From NCBI GenBank assembly GCA_002633005.1, contig NMRA01000129.1, forward strand, positions 689,108-753,107: a stretch of DNA of 64,000 bases, written 5' to 3'. Made by a program: the position numbers and the translations under genes. The notes beneath the pieces are model-generated. The model saw only the letters and a program-made list of their open reading frames with translations. It ran no database searches and had not been told where the DNA came from. The DNA comes from Phoronis australis. Taxonomy: Eukaryota > Phoronida > Phoronidae. Below are positions 11,285 to 22,270 of the stretch, piece by piece. Numbering within the stretch: position 1 is the first letter of the stretch; every line of letters begins with the position of its first letter.

Positions 11285-12453
11285 CAGCCGATTTCATAAA
11301 GGTGGTTTAAAGTTAAACCTGGTTTAAACAGGACTTAGACCAGGTTTAAAGATAATCTGCATTTCATAAAGGTGTTTCAACTTTTAGACCAGTGGTCTAG
11401 TAAAACCTGGTTTAACTCCAGTTTAGACCTGGTCTAAGTCAGTTTTCATTTCAACAACGAGGTGTATATTCTTTAGAACTGTATTAGATCTTAAACCATG
11501 TTTAACTTTAGACTTGGTCAGACCTAGGTTTAACTGTCAGACTTGCATGGTATAGGTACAATTGAATGATGCCGCGGAGTGCATTTGCGACGCAGTTTTA
11601 GAGCGAAAATGGACTATTTTCAATATTCAGTTTTACTGTGACACAAGATCAAACGTAGCAGGAGTGGATCCAGGATTTTTTAAAGGGGGGGGCGGTCAAG
11701 GACTTTTTGAAAGGGGGACCAAGTCAACAATTTGAAAATTATAGATTTAATATCACTAAAATCAAGGGAAAAAAGGGGGATCCGCACCCCTTGACCCCCG
11801 TGGATCCGCCTATGAGTAGACCAGTACTTGCTGGAGTGTGTCCTGCGGATTTCTCAGAACACGACTGGTCGAGCAGGGCGTCATCGTCGTAAGCGCTACG
11901 GATATGACTTAAGACAGCATCTTCTGATTCTTCTGACTGAGTTCCACCTCCACTGTTCTCCGATATAATGTTGCCAGGAAGGGTTCTTGCCCCGCCCCCC
12001 TCCCCTTTGGCCGCTGAAATAAACACAAAAATGACAAGGGAATAAATTTGGGCAATTATCATGTTACACCTAATCGGGAGCATGTTCTTTAATGTGTGTG
12101 TGTTGGGCACAGAAATTACAGTTTTCCTCGTGAGAAAAGCTTTTAGATGTTTTTCGTAAATGTCTGCACTGATTCTACTAGTGTATGCCATTGTATACCC
12201 ACGTGACCAAGGTTTCATTGAAGCACTTCAATAGTTTCTTTGTTGGGTTTATCGAGCTCGACACAGTGGGGTGCCTTTGATACTTTAAACCTGGTTTTAC
12301 TGAACCAGCTCCCTGGTCTAGCAAAACCAGGCTTTCAGACTCTTAAACCATGTTGGTGAAATGCAAGTCAGGTCTAAGATTAGACCAGGTTTAGGAAGAC
12401 CAGGTTTAAGTCTTAAACCTGGTTTTGTTGAACCACCTTTATGAAATCGGCTG
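11285..12453. mobile_element. PIF/Harbinger-like non-autonomous DNA transposon, 1169 bp
   Basis: The ends are inverted: CAGCCGATTTCATAAAGGTG on the left and its complement ending ATGAAATCGGCTG on the right. The element is flanked by a 3-bp direct repeat CTA (11282-11284 and 12454-12456), as expected of PIF/Harbinger elements. The subterminal regions (11300-11540 and 12280-12440) are crowded with alternating TTTAAACC and TTTAGACC motifs in both orientations, possible transposase binding sites. No DDE transposase is visible. A minus-strand frame (11739-12218) has an acidic, Gly/Ser-rich region ending in a stop that might be the remains of a Myb-like accessory protein, but this is weak. Confidence 0.8.
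11659..11817. mobile_element. Short hAT-like insert nested in the Harbinger-like element
   Basis: The stretch starts AGTGGATCCAGGATTTT, has G-rich internal sequence, and ends ACCCCCGTGGATCCGCCTAT, so its edges are imperfect inverted repeats of the widespread CAGTGGCGGATCC type. The same type of end occurs at 62366-62382. I cannot fix a clean 8-bp target duplication. Confidence 0.5.
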
Positions 12454-12456
12454 CTA

Positions 12457-13312
12457 TTGTCGGTTAGCCTAACTCGATATCTACTCCTGTTAGCCATTTT
12501 TTCATCTACTAGATTTGTGTTTTATTTTCTGTATTATGCTTTCGATTCCGTTCATTTAGTATCCATTTATTCCTGCCACGACACAAGGTGAGACAACACC
12601 TGGCATCTGTTCCAGCCACGGGCAATCGTACCTCCAGCTCCGGTTTGGCACCCGGAGTAAGTGTTGGGTATCCGGCTGACAGCACTTGTAATTAGTCCTG
12701 CACATTTTAAATTTTTTTTGCGTTCCTGCGGATGGGCATGAGCTGTCTTACAACATCTCTTGTGGCGCTTTTTTATTGCCTATCTTACCAGAGATTATAT
12801 ATTTTGTATTTTTTATTTTATTCACTATCTATTACTTGTAATTGTATTAGTCATAATAAATGACCTTATATCGCCTACCTCGGTCTCCTTTTCATCTCTT
12901 GTAACGCACGCGCAAAGTAATAAGAATTAAATTGAAGAAAACCCAGGAACAACAATACTCTGCGCTAACACGCTCAGAGTAATCAAAACTCAGTCGAGAG
13001 GACGACAGGAAATTCACAATGCCAACTCTCGCAGCAAGTCTCGGGGTCGCAAACTTTATACATAGGTCACGTGCGGGAGATGCATGTCTAGAGTTCTATG
13101 CAACAAGGTAATTTCCCCCGTAACACTTATTACACATTAATTCTTATTTTTAGATATTCAAGCATTGTCTTGAATGAATCCACTGTGACATCAGTGCCAA
13201 TACAATCTGGTCTTTGCTCAGAATTCGAATAGTATAAGGCAAATAGATAAATCTTTTTGGTCATTTCATTTCTGATACCTTTGTCTATGACAAGATTTGC
13301 TTTCCTAATTAA
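12457..13312. other. No gene recognised; one dispersed repeat
   Basis: 12982-13052 resembles 29037-29108 (AATCAAAACTCA, then ACTCTCGC-GC-AGTCTCGGG), so it is part of a dispersed repeat. The rest is AT-rich unique-looking sequence forming the 3' flank of the transporter gene. Confidence 0.5.
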
Positions 13313-13560
13313 TTTAGCTCTGGAATGGTATTTTCTAAAACTTTTACATTATACAAAATAGACTTTCAATGGTATTGTTACAGCACTAGAACAACGTGTT
13401 TTGACATGTGCTATAATTGTGAATGTATGTCGTGTACACTGTATACACCTGTGGTGCTTTAGACCCTGTGAAGGCATCAGTTATAGCATTCAGTCTTCGA
13501 TGAGAGACTCTGCATGGAAAAAGTTGTTAAAAATCACTCGACACTGAAAATTTCCGGGAA

Positions 13561-16500
13561 TCAACACATAGGGGCGTCTTTAAAAACTCCGAAAACGTTT
13601 ATCAAAAGAAACGTGATGACATTTAGCACGACTAGGAATCCGATAGCAATGCTTCCGGACGACATTAACTGTTCTCTGCTTGAGTTTCGCAATTTCACGA
13701 CGATTGCAACTTTAACATAACCCCATAAAACCGTCATCACAAGCCAGGCAGACACCTGAAACATAAAATGACATGTTTTTACCCGTCACTACTAGACACG
13801 ACACCATTGACCACTTATTGAAGAAACTGATAACCCTAAAGCGCTCATACGTTGGTTTAGAATACAGTCTTAGAGCTTTTTAATGCAGCGATTTAGACCT
13901 TGTCCTCACGATTGCGTTTCAAGTAGAAAACGCAAATTTTCCTGGCGTTTCAAAAACTTTTCTTCGTAGAGTTTTCGTTTTCGTATCATTTTTCCTATCC
14001 ACACAAATACCCGAGACGTAGCATTTTCTTTGCTTGTTCAGAACGTGACTTCAAAGTTTTCCGTCCAGAAAAATACACCAATAGGGTTGTGGTCGGCGTT
14101 GCCGAAACGTTTCGTTTTCGCCGTCTTCACGAGTGCATGGAAAACTGCGCTTAAAAAATGTAAAATGGAAAGCGTTTTCATTAATTTGCGATTCGTTGTC
14201 ATTTTAGTGGAAACATGAAGACGGAAAACGTAACCGTAAAGAATACGTTACGCTTTCAAATGAAAACAAAATCGTGTGGAAGTGGCCTTGACGGGAGTTA
14301 GTTACAGGTTTGATCCTGTAGTTACACTATACGTGAGGCTTAGTGCAAATCTTTATCGAGAAAATAGGTGAATCATCAATACAGATGGCCACACCAAGAC
14401 GGTCTAGTCAGTTTGAAGACCGATTAAGACTTTCGTCTATCACGGGCAATTGACTTCCTCAGAATTACGCCAGGTAGCGCTTGNCACGGGTGCTTCACTT
14501 CAGCCCTCCATAGCTAACATAAAACTCAATAAATTTACACAAAACAAGGTTTCAACAAACCATTGGCAATTGTTCTTTCTTCCAATATCATTCACGGTGT
14601 CCTGTTCCGGCGAAGAAAGAACAATTGCAAATGGTTTGTTGAAACCTTGTTTTGTGTAAATTTATTGAGTTTTATGTTAGCTATGGAGGGCTGAAGTGAA
14701 GCACCCGTGGAATTTCTAGTCGGGAGTGTCATACCTTGTAGTATTATATGTAGTGTATTGGGGACGATCAGAAGCTGAGGACGCCTGTGGTGGTAGCTTC
14801 TTATTAATTTGTTATTAACTCGTGAGGAAACAAGTTATTAATTTCTATAGTTACGACATACTAATAACTTGTCGGAACGAATTCTTTTAAACGTGTTGCA
14901 TAAGCAATGGGGACGAGTTCTTAAATCGTGGGAACGAGTTAGTTAAAAGGATTCCAAACCCTGTTTGGACTAGCAGATATTCAAAATGACTTTTTCATCC
15001 ATTTCTCTGAAACAACACAAGGCTCCGTGTAACCCTCGACAACCTTGGAATTTTTTTTTAAATTTGGTGCAAAATTTCTAACACTCCTTAAAAAATTTGC
15101 TAAACGGGCAAGCGTGACCTAGTACGCTTTAGGCGACCCCCCACCAAGAACCATTTTACCCATTGTGTCCCAAAGAGTACGGATCTTTACTTGAGTCCGA
15201 CTTTTATCATACAAGTGGAACTCCAGTGATGCATTAGCAGAAACAGGTTTTGGTGTCCTTTTAACAATTCATTCCTACTATGAAGCGTCTATACGATGAG
15301 TAAAAGGAAAAAATCAAACATTCCATGGCATTTGCCCTCGTTTAGATTTCATGTCAAAAATGGTAGCAATGAAAAGAATCTAGTTACCGCCAGAACAGGT
15401 CCGGCAACCGTGTCTTTCATAGGAGGGTATGGACTAAGTGCAGCCAATAAAATTATATATACAGACGGCACCAGTCCCAGGAATGTTATGCAGGTGACCA
15501 CTTTAGTCGAGCGAGTGGGAAAGATGTAGGCAACGAAACTGGATATCGGAAGGAGGACACGATTGAGACGGTTTCCCAAACTGAAAGTAAGATTGCCTGG
15601 AAAGAAAAAAAAACCTTGAGTCTTTAAATTACTACGCAAGCACGTGCTTTCCAATGTCATCAAGTGAGCGTACATGGTGTCATGTAATTTGAAGTCAAGA
15701 CAATCCAACAATCAGTACCGAAACATATTCAAAACAAAGCCGATTTGAACCACTTATTTACTGCACTGCAAAAAGAATTAAGATTTTCAATGAAAAGCGT
15801 CAGACGACCTCTCGCAGTGACACTAAAAATGCAATGGGAATTAGCCCTAAGGATGCGAATAGTTGTGTTTTGTGTAACTTATATCATATAACTTTTGTCT
15901 TCCATGTACAGCTGGCTATAACTGATTGGTACAGTTGGTTTCGCTTGTTTTTTGTGTAGATTAGTTTATTGTCTACTGTTTATTGAAAACTTATAAGCCA
16001 CACCAGTTGGCTCTTAATCTATAGGCTTTTTACTTTCTAACAAGTTCCAAACGTTGAAAAATGTCACAGAATGTGATCTAATGTGCATTGCTGCGTGTAT
16101 CTTATGCACCAATCAACTTACCGTACGGCAGTAATGAATAAGTCTGAAGAGGATACAAAACACCGTATTGCATGCCATACTGTACGCCATACTGAGAAGC
16201 AATCAGCACATACTCCCAAAACGGCAATTTGTCCTTTCCCTCCGCCTCAGTATCCGTTTCATTAGCTTCGTCTTCATTGCGGTTTCCTTTCAGGAAAGCT
16301 TGTTTTGTACCATTGTCGCGCTTTTTGTTGTCATCGTTGTAGTTGTCCGTGTCTCCACTTGAAACATGGTGTTTCTTACACCACGGATGAAAGTTAATGA
16401 GAGCGAAAGATAGAAAACTGAAGGCCAAAATTGTGCTTACGATAGACAAAAATGCCTCTATGGAAAAAAGGGGGTCTCGTAATACAGCTTCAACCTTCCA

Positions 16501-17142
16501 CGTGAGGTTTTCACGTGAGAAATTATACACTGAGAGAGTTTGGGATGCGTTTTTTAATTCAATCCCGATGTCGTCGTTGTAGGTGCTGTCATTGATAGGT
16601 GACGGTATTGTCGCGTTGACACATTCATATTCACCTGCTCCTTGTAAAAAAGCAAATACTGACGGAATGAACCCACACAGGCCTTCTCCATCAAAAAAGG
16701 CCGAGACGTAAGCTTCAGGTAACCGCGCAAGGTAGGCTAAAAATGCCACCGTAGATGTGGAATCTACTGTGGAGAGGAAGAAACATAAGCACAAGAATGC
16801 AAGACTTCGCGGTTCGCCACCAATAACAACTGTCTTGTGCCAGAAAAATATTTGCAAGACGCTGCCTAAGAAACCTGTGCCAATTACAATGAAGATGATG
16901 GGAACTTCACGGAAGATCCGAGGTTTGTACTTGCTACCCAAGTTATATATGATCGGAAAAATGGCCGTTGCGTCACAGATGAGGAGAAGATAGCTTGGTA
17001 GAGCCCAATATTCCGGAAGACGATTCACTAGCAACGGAAGTTCTGCCCATAACGCATCTATGTCAATCCACGAAGAGATGTTGAAGACAATTACCAAGAT
17101 GTACAGAGGAATGGAAATGCAACCGTCCTTTGGAGTGCTCAT
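13561..17142 (-). CDS. SLC52A: Riboflavin transporter, SLC52 family, three exons
   Basis: Exons are 17142-16122, 15596-15388 and 13755-13561; total 1425 bp, 474 residues, close to the usual SLC52 length of about 450-470. The donor after TACG and the acceptor behind a long T tract join in phase 1, and the second junction (GPVLA to VSAWL) is phase 0. Family features are an N-terminal WAELPLLVNRLPEYW, the SLLPYG loop, FVAYIFPTRS and a C-terminal GYVKVAIVV helix. Many hydrophobic segments fit a plasma-membrane carrier with about eleven helices. A loop at residues ~190-230 has several NxS/T sites; a long charged loop (~270-310) precedes FWEYVLIASQYG. I chose ATG 17142. The family moves riboflavin across the plasma membrane; substrate here is inferred. 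The member (A1-A3) cannot be told. Confidence 0.93.
13756..15387 (-). other. Intron 2 of the SLC52-type gene
   Basis: Donor G|GTAACT at 15387 and acceptor TTTTATGTTTCAG at 13756. The intron is 1.6 kb and, apart from the palindrome at 14485-14709, is represented in the partial duplicate at 5321-6290. Confidence 0.85.
14485..14709. repeat. Near-perfect 98-bp inverted repeat (hairpin)
   Basis: The left arm (14485-14582) and right arm (14612-14709) are complementary with only one mismatch that I can see, around a loop of about 29 bp. The arms begin CACGGGTGCTTCACTTCAGC and end with its complement. A single N sits immediately before the left arm at 14484. It may be a recently inserted fold-back/MITE element, or a sequencing or cloning artefact; it is missing from the duplicate of this intron. 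Confidence 0.9.
15597..16121 (-). other. Intron 1 of the SLC52-type gene
   Basis: Donor G|GTAAGTTG at 16121 and acceptor TTTTTTTCTTTCCAG at 15597. Nothing else recognised inside. Confidence 0.85.
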
Positions 17143-18089
17143 CTTGACAGATGAAAACCGGTCTACTTTCAAATGAAAATAGGTGAATGACCGTAGGACA
17201 TGAACGCGTCGTTATCTTTATTTGTCCTTCAGGTTTATGAACGTGTCAAGAGCGCACTACGTTTTATGGACGTCGGGCGATTAAAAAATTGGCATGCTGC
17301 AATTGCAAACTGTGATTTCCCTAGGCACAGATTTTTAAGAGGATTTTCAGCTGTTCAAGTAGCCCAAATACATTCCCAGGCACTTCCGATGCTTGCTCTT
17401 GTAAATTTAATCCTAAATTCTCACTTTTTATAACTAAATCTCAGTCTGAGCTCCATCTTGATTGTCAGTCACGATTCTAACTACTAAAATCCATAAAAGA
17501 AAATTGACGTTGTCGACATGTCGTACCTCTACTCAAGTTGATGTTTGTCACTGGAAAGCGCTTCTACAGGCTATTGTGCAGGCTACGTACGCTATCTGCA
17601 TCAATGAGATACGCACGTGATTGAAAGTGAGATTCGAAGGCTTCCCTACTTTTCCGTATCACATTCACCGTTGTCCAAATGCTACTGGAACAAAACACCT
17701 ATAGGCCTGCATTGCATAACTTGTATAAGGAAGACATTACTATTGGTAATGCCTCCCTGCTTATATGTAACTAGATAAACCCTGGCATCCGTTAAAAAAC
17801 AACTTAAGGCATTTACAACTATAAATCTGATACTAACTTGTTTCTTGTTGAGATAAGGTAAGATTTATGGCTTGGGAACAACTCACAGTTCGTTATTGCT
17901 TAAAATCTAGCACATTAAGTTGGTTTGTCACGGCAGGTCATATGTGCCGAGCACTGCCGAACTGCCAGGCCTTCCCTACGTCAAAACACCCCTCATCTGC
18001 CTGGGAAACAAAGAGATCAATTATATAGTTGAAAATGTTCTCAATCAAAAGTATGTTCTTTGACTGCCGAGGGCGGGTTCATAGTCCCA
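17143..18089. other. 5' flank of the SLC52-type gene
   Basis: No coding sequence or repeat recognised. It should contain the promoter, but I see no clear TATA box or other landmark. Confidence 0.5.
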
Positions 18090-18093
18090 TTAA

Positions 18094-19445
18094 AGGCGAA
18101 GGCAACCTTTTTCCATGATATTTTGAGCTAAAATAAGGTTGATTGGTTATCCTAGACATATTTTCCACTTAATTACAGCTTTTCGTAATTTTATTAATTA
18201 CTCGTCCGCTACTCCGGAAGTGACGTTTTAAGAGGCAAGCATTTCCCGCCACTTGGTTTTCATATAGTCTGACTGTGAGAGGTGCCGAGTCAGTCATTGT
18301 TCTACCTCGGTTGTGTTAAGTTCCGTCGTCGTTTGCTTTCATTTACTAGTCAGCCAACATGCCACACTGTTGCTGCGTACCAGAATGTACATGTACTAAT
18401 TATCGGCTCACGCACGCTTTGGGAGTACCTTTGCATCGCTTTCCGATGGATGACACACTTCGCCGTACTTGGCTCGTTCGTGTGAAGAACGCAGCGTTAC
18501 CCGTCCACGCAACGTAAAAAGCAGTGGAGAATTAACCGTGTGTGTGGCAAGCACTTTCTGCCGTCCGATTACGAAAGGGATTTATACGCTGAACTGATGA
18601 AGGTCCCTGCGAAACAACGTCTGAAGAAGGATGCCATTCCTTCTGTGTTGATTCCCGGCAGTGCCCCGTCGCTACCCCCGGGAAGTGCGTTTTTGAAGCG
18701 AGAAGCCTCGCGAGCTGTGGCCAGTACAGTGACTGGAGCCCGGCAGTGGAGGCACTTCATCTACTGTCACCCGTGCCTCCGAACGTACCCCAGAGCGTGT
18801 AATTCCTGGAACCAGTAGTGATTCGCCCTGTACTGTTTTCTCCAGCCCAGAGCCTCTAAGCAGCCCTGCAGCGATATTGAGTGGTGGGAGTGATTACACG
18901 CTCAGTTCGGCACCCAGTGAAGAGAACAGTTCTTCGTCCAGTGAACAGATCGGTGAGCCAAACTTTGATAAGTTTATTGTGGACTTGTCTAAAGTGTTGG
19001 AGCTATTTAGAAGGTGCCAGGTGTGTTGCGAGGGAGTCACACGACACGAAAAAATTCCTCGTCACCACTGTTGTGAACAAGGTCTCCGTTACTCACACTA
19101 CTGCCACTGTGATACGGGTCACCGACTCCAGCCATTTTCAGCTTACAACACGTAGTTGAGTTCTCTACTAACCTATCTTGCCGCAGAATACTCGCCGATG
19201 GAAAGTGGTGGCCACAATTGTTGAAAAACAGCACAAACCAAAAGTAGAATAGAACAGATTCGCACAGTAAAGTCAACGCAAAACCAAGTGGCGGCAAACG
19301 CTTGCCTCCTAAAACGTCACTTCCGGAGTAACGGACGAGTAACTTATAAAATTACGAAAAGCTGTAATTAAGTGGAAAATATGTCTAGGATAACCAACCA
19401 ACCTTATTTTAGCTCAAAATGACATGGAAAAAGGTTGCCTTCGCC
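18094..19445 (+). mobile_element. Kolobok-like DNA transposon with THAP gene remnant, 1352 bp
   Basis: TTAA occurs on both sides (18090-18093 and 19446-19449). The ends are inverted repeats of about 167 bp: AGGCGAAGGCAACC at the left, with the complement at the right, extending to the CCGCCACTTGGTTTT block (18246-18260 and 19280-19294). Between them is a degraded THAP-type gene on the plus strand. TTAA duplication together with a THAP domain is the known combination of the Kolobok superfamily; piggyBac also uses TTAA but lacks THAP. Too short to encode a full transposase, so this copy is non-autonomous or internally deleted. Confidence 0.85.
18359..19154 (+). pseudogene. THAP-domain transposase remnant, frameshifted
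   Basis: ATG at 18359 opens a THAP zinc finger: MPHCCCVPEC holds the first Cys pair, LHRFPMDDTLRRTWLVRV follows, and then a TAA at about 18509 breaks the frame. One base over, the domain goes on with RINRVCGKHFLPSDYERDL (third Cys and His), so a single-base insertion splits it. Downstream, in yet another frame from about 18830, there is a Ser-rich linker, LFRRCQVCCEGVT and, after a further shift, CHCDTGHR, resembling the Cys/His segment that follows THAP in related transposases. The catalytic domain is absent. It is dead coding sequence inside the Kolobok-like element. Confidence 0.82.
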
Positions 19446-19556
19446 TTTAACCTGTAAGTCAATTCGAAGACAGCCGCTCGGGCTAGCATCAACTGAAAGA
19501 TTCCTTTCTTTGAACAGATAATCCTATTCTGGAGTCATTTGTAAATAAAACAATAA

Positions 19557-19604
19557 AAGAAATGATTATGTGATGTTGCTGTTATTATTATTATTATTAT
19601 TATT

Positions 19605-19650
<46 letters not shown>

Positions 19651-19990
19651 TATCTCCAATGAAAAATCATATGTTATTCACAGAATTTGTTCATTGACCA
19701 TTTGATTTTATCCTAAATATCGAAAGAAACGAAAATGATTTATCGTCTTAACTTCAGTGAAAACGAAAAAGAATAATTGCCTTATTCATCGATATTTATC
19801 GCCCTGTATTTCAAGTCTCAAATTTAATTCAGACACGTCGAACGCTGAGAGGAACACAAAGAGCTTTTAAATGTATTCGATTTTGCACAAGCACAACAGA
19901 CGGTACTCTTGAAATGCCGGCGATCTCAAAGAACAAAGTATGACCACATACTTCAATTGCCCGCGGTTCCGGATAAGGATAACAGCCGCT
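19557..19990 (+). repeat. Dispersed repeat with (ATT)n(GTT)n microsatellite, copy 2
   Basis: Matches 10022-10460. The microsatellite (19583-19649) is ATT then GTT triplets. The sequence continues with the block containing GAAAGAAACGAAAA and CGCGGTTCCGG, but has an extra 45-bp piece near 19905-19950 absent from the other copy. Confidence 0.75.
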
Positions 19991-20718
19991 GAATGAAATA
20001 TTCCATGCAATGTTTGATTTGGCAAATAGCAGCTGGCGAAATGCGACCACAAATTAAACTGTCGGTGTAAAGGGACTTCGGCATCCCCTCTCCCCTAACT
20101 TAGTGTGCAGTCAGTTCATCTATTTGAATATAGCATACCGGACTTGTATGTTGGACATTTGATATTTGCAAGCAGAATGTTGAAAACAGCGTCCATTCTT
20201 CCTCTCTCTCCTGTCACACAAGGTACCGAGTTCAACCAAACTTACCTCACTCGCCAAACGCGACTTCCAATATCTGCGCCAGAATCAATGGACACCGAAA
20301 TATTGCGTGATGTTTCGTGACAGAGTTGAATATTTTTGCATTCTGTGTTGAAGTGGGGAAATTGGCAACTTTCACCCAAATATTCATTATAAAAAATGAA
20401 AGTCGTTGGCTATCTTAACATGTGACTAAGTTATGGGCATCATAGGTTCAGTTTGCTGAGACACCTAGGCAAAAGGTTTTCGCTACCAACGGGATTGCAA
20501 TCCAAAATTCTGGCGTTTGGGGTGACTGAAAAAATTGTGACACTCAGGAAGGGACGGAGCACAGGCCTCTAAAATTTAGAGCATCGACACAGGTAGTTGT
20601 CATCCAGTATATTCAGTACTGCTATAGACATATACCCCCGACCGTATGTTTGGACTTGACCTCGTCCCGAAAATATCATCTGTTGTTATTCGGACATTTT
20701 CAATATGATTACTAAAAT
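19991..20718. other. No gene recognised
   Basis: Unique-looking AT-rich sequence; open frames are short and show no family resemblance. Confidence 0.5.
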
Positions 20719-20882
20719 ATAGATTATTACATGGCGATGTCGTTATCCCCCGTATTATAGAGCCCGAGTGGATTTTGGTGAATAATCGCCCCAGGGGCGT
20801 TAGCCCCGAGGTTGATAATTCTCCAAAATCCACTAGGACATTAGATAAGGGGCATAACGACTGAGAACATGTAATAATCTAT
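20719..20882. mobile_element. Small palindromic element (MITE-like), 164 bp
   Basis: Outer arms read ATAGATTATTACATG on the left and CATGTAATAATCTAT on the right. Inside, GTGGATTTTGG and CCAAAATCCAC repeat the inversion, around a GC-rich centre CAGGGGCGTTAGCCCCGAGG. The whole unit can fold on itself. The AT-rich outermost bases may partly be target site. No coding capacity. Confidence 0.75.
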
Positions 20883-21650
20883 TTATACCACATACTGAAC
20901 GAGAAACTTTGCAATGAATTGATCTACCTTTCTCGACTCGCCTCGGCCGGCTTTGTAACTCCTTTCGTTGTCAGAGGCCCGGGGTCGGAGGTCGTGACTT
21001 TTTGAAAAAAGCCGAGCTATTTTTGTCTAATAATGCTTTTACTCAAAACCAATTGAAACTTCAACCAAAACAGAAATAAAGTGAATCTATAAATTAAGGC
21101 TTAGCAACTATTATAGCTTACTACACATTTTATCATGCTTAGCTTCGATCGAGAAAATTATCGTCTGCTGAAGTTGGTTACCACTGGTAACTGAGTATAA
21201 TGCTCAAGTCAAAGGATCACGACGAAACGATACCCGCATTCAAATTGGAGATCGGTGATTTACAAGTGAGAGAACATGAGAGAAAAATTTTACTGAATTA
21301 AAATATCGTTTTTATGGAAATTATGTGTCTTATTTTTCATAGCGTATAAATGTCGATACAATGCCCTTTGTTGAACATGCGATTGTTACGCATGCTCATT
21401 TAAGTATTCTATTTTCACGTTCGATGCGAGAAAAATGTATTCCGCTCGAAGAGAATAGTGTTCAGAAAACACATTTCCAGGGAGACACCACAGGTGCTCA
21501 GGAATAGAAATCTTGGATTTGTAACATAAATCTCGTATTCTCATAATAAATTTAGTAAACACAAGCTCGGCATTATACTTATGGCGATCATTTGTGTTTT
21601 GATTGCCATTGTTGTCATAGTAACATAAACCTTTTGTTGTTACTTTCCGT
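20883..21650. other. No gene recognised
   Basis: AT-rich sequence between the palindromic element and the LINE fragment. Confidence 0.5.
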
Positions 21651-21659
21651 TCTCAAACT

Positions 21660-22270
21660 CTTTATTTTAGTAAACGTAAGGGACGGCGGCAATCACAAGT
21701 GTGCATATTCTGTAAGCATGCTACTGTATAACTACGGGTTTGGAGAGGTAGGATATGGACCAGATGACGTAGATTTATTCCTTTCAGAATTTCGTCAGAG
21801 ATTAATTGACTGTGACGTACAAAATTTGCACTCTGTAATTAATAATTCGACTAAAAATGAATTCTATTGTACTTTCAAAACTGAAATACAGTGCGAAAAA
21901 TACCTGTACGTTTTGGACACCTACCTAAGGATAATAATTGCTCGTTTTAGGTGTTCAATCCACAAGCTTTACATTGAAACAGTGCTGCACGCAGGTCTAA
22001 CCGAAGATGAGAGAATTTGTGAAATATGCAATACTGGTCAAATTGAAAACGAGATTCATTTTATGTGTCACTGCCCTGTCCTTAGTGATGTGGGCTGAAA
22101 ATTTCTGACGAAAATTGCAGATGATGCCATGATGTTTGTGAACTAAAAAACATGGCGATATATATTTCAAGAGCAACAGTGGTAAGAGCTGAACTCTTAT
22201 CATTGTAAAGTGGTACAAGGCCTGCAAAATAGGTACTGTAAATATTACTGATTCTGATTGTGATTCTGAA
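21660..22270 (+). mobile_element. LINE (non-LTR retrotransposon) 3' end
   Basis: The open frame up to TGA 22096-22098 encodes the C-terminal tail of a LINE ORF2: LYIETVLHAGLTEDERIC, then EICNTGQIENEIHFMCHC, the familiar post-RT Cys/His segment. After the TGA the same frame continues (KFLTKIADDAMMFVN) to a TAA at 22144-22146, so that TGA is probably a nonsense mutation. The non-coding tail ends in a CTGATTCTGATTGTGATTCTGA repeat-like terminus near 22240-22270, as in LINEs that end in a short tandem repeat. The 5' part is missing, as in typical 5'-truncated insertions. Confidence 0.8.

Noticed and set aside
15581-15583. Alternative acceptor TACTTTCAG for exon 2 of the SLC52-type gene
   Set aside because: It breaks the frame with exon 1; the acceptor after the T tract at 15597 gives a continuous protein that matches the family.
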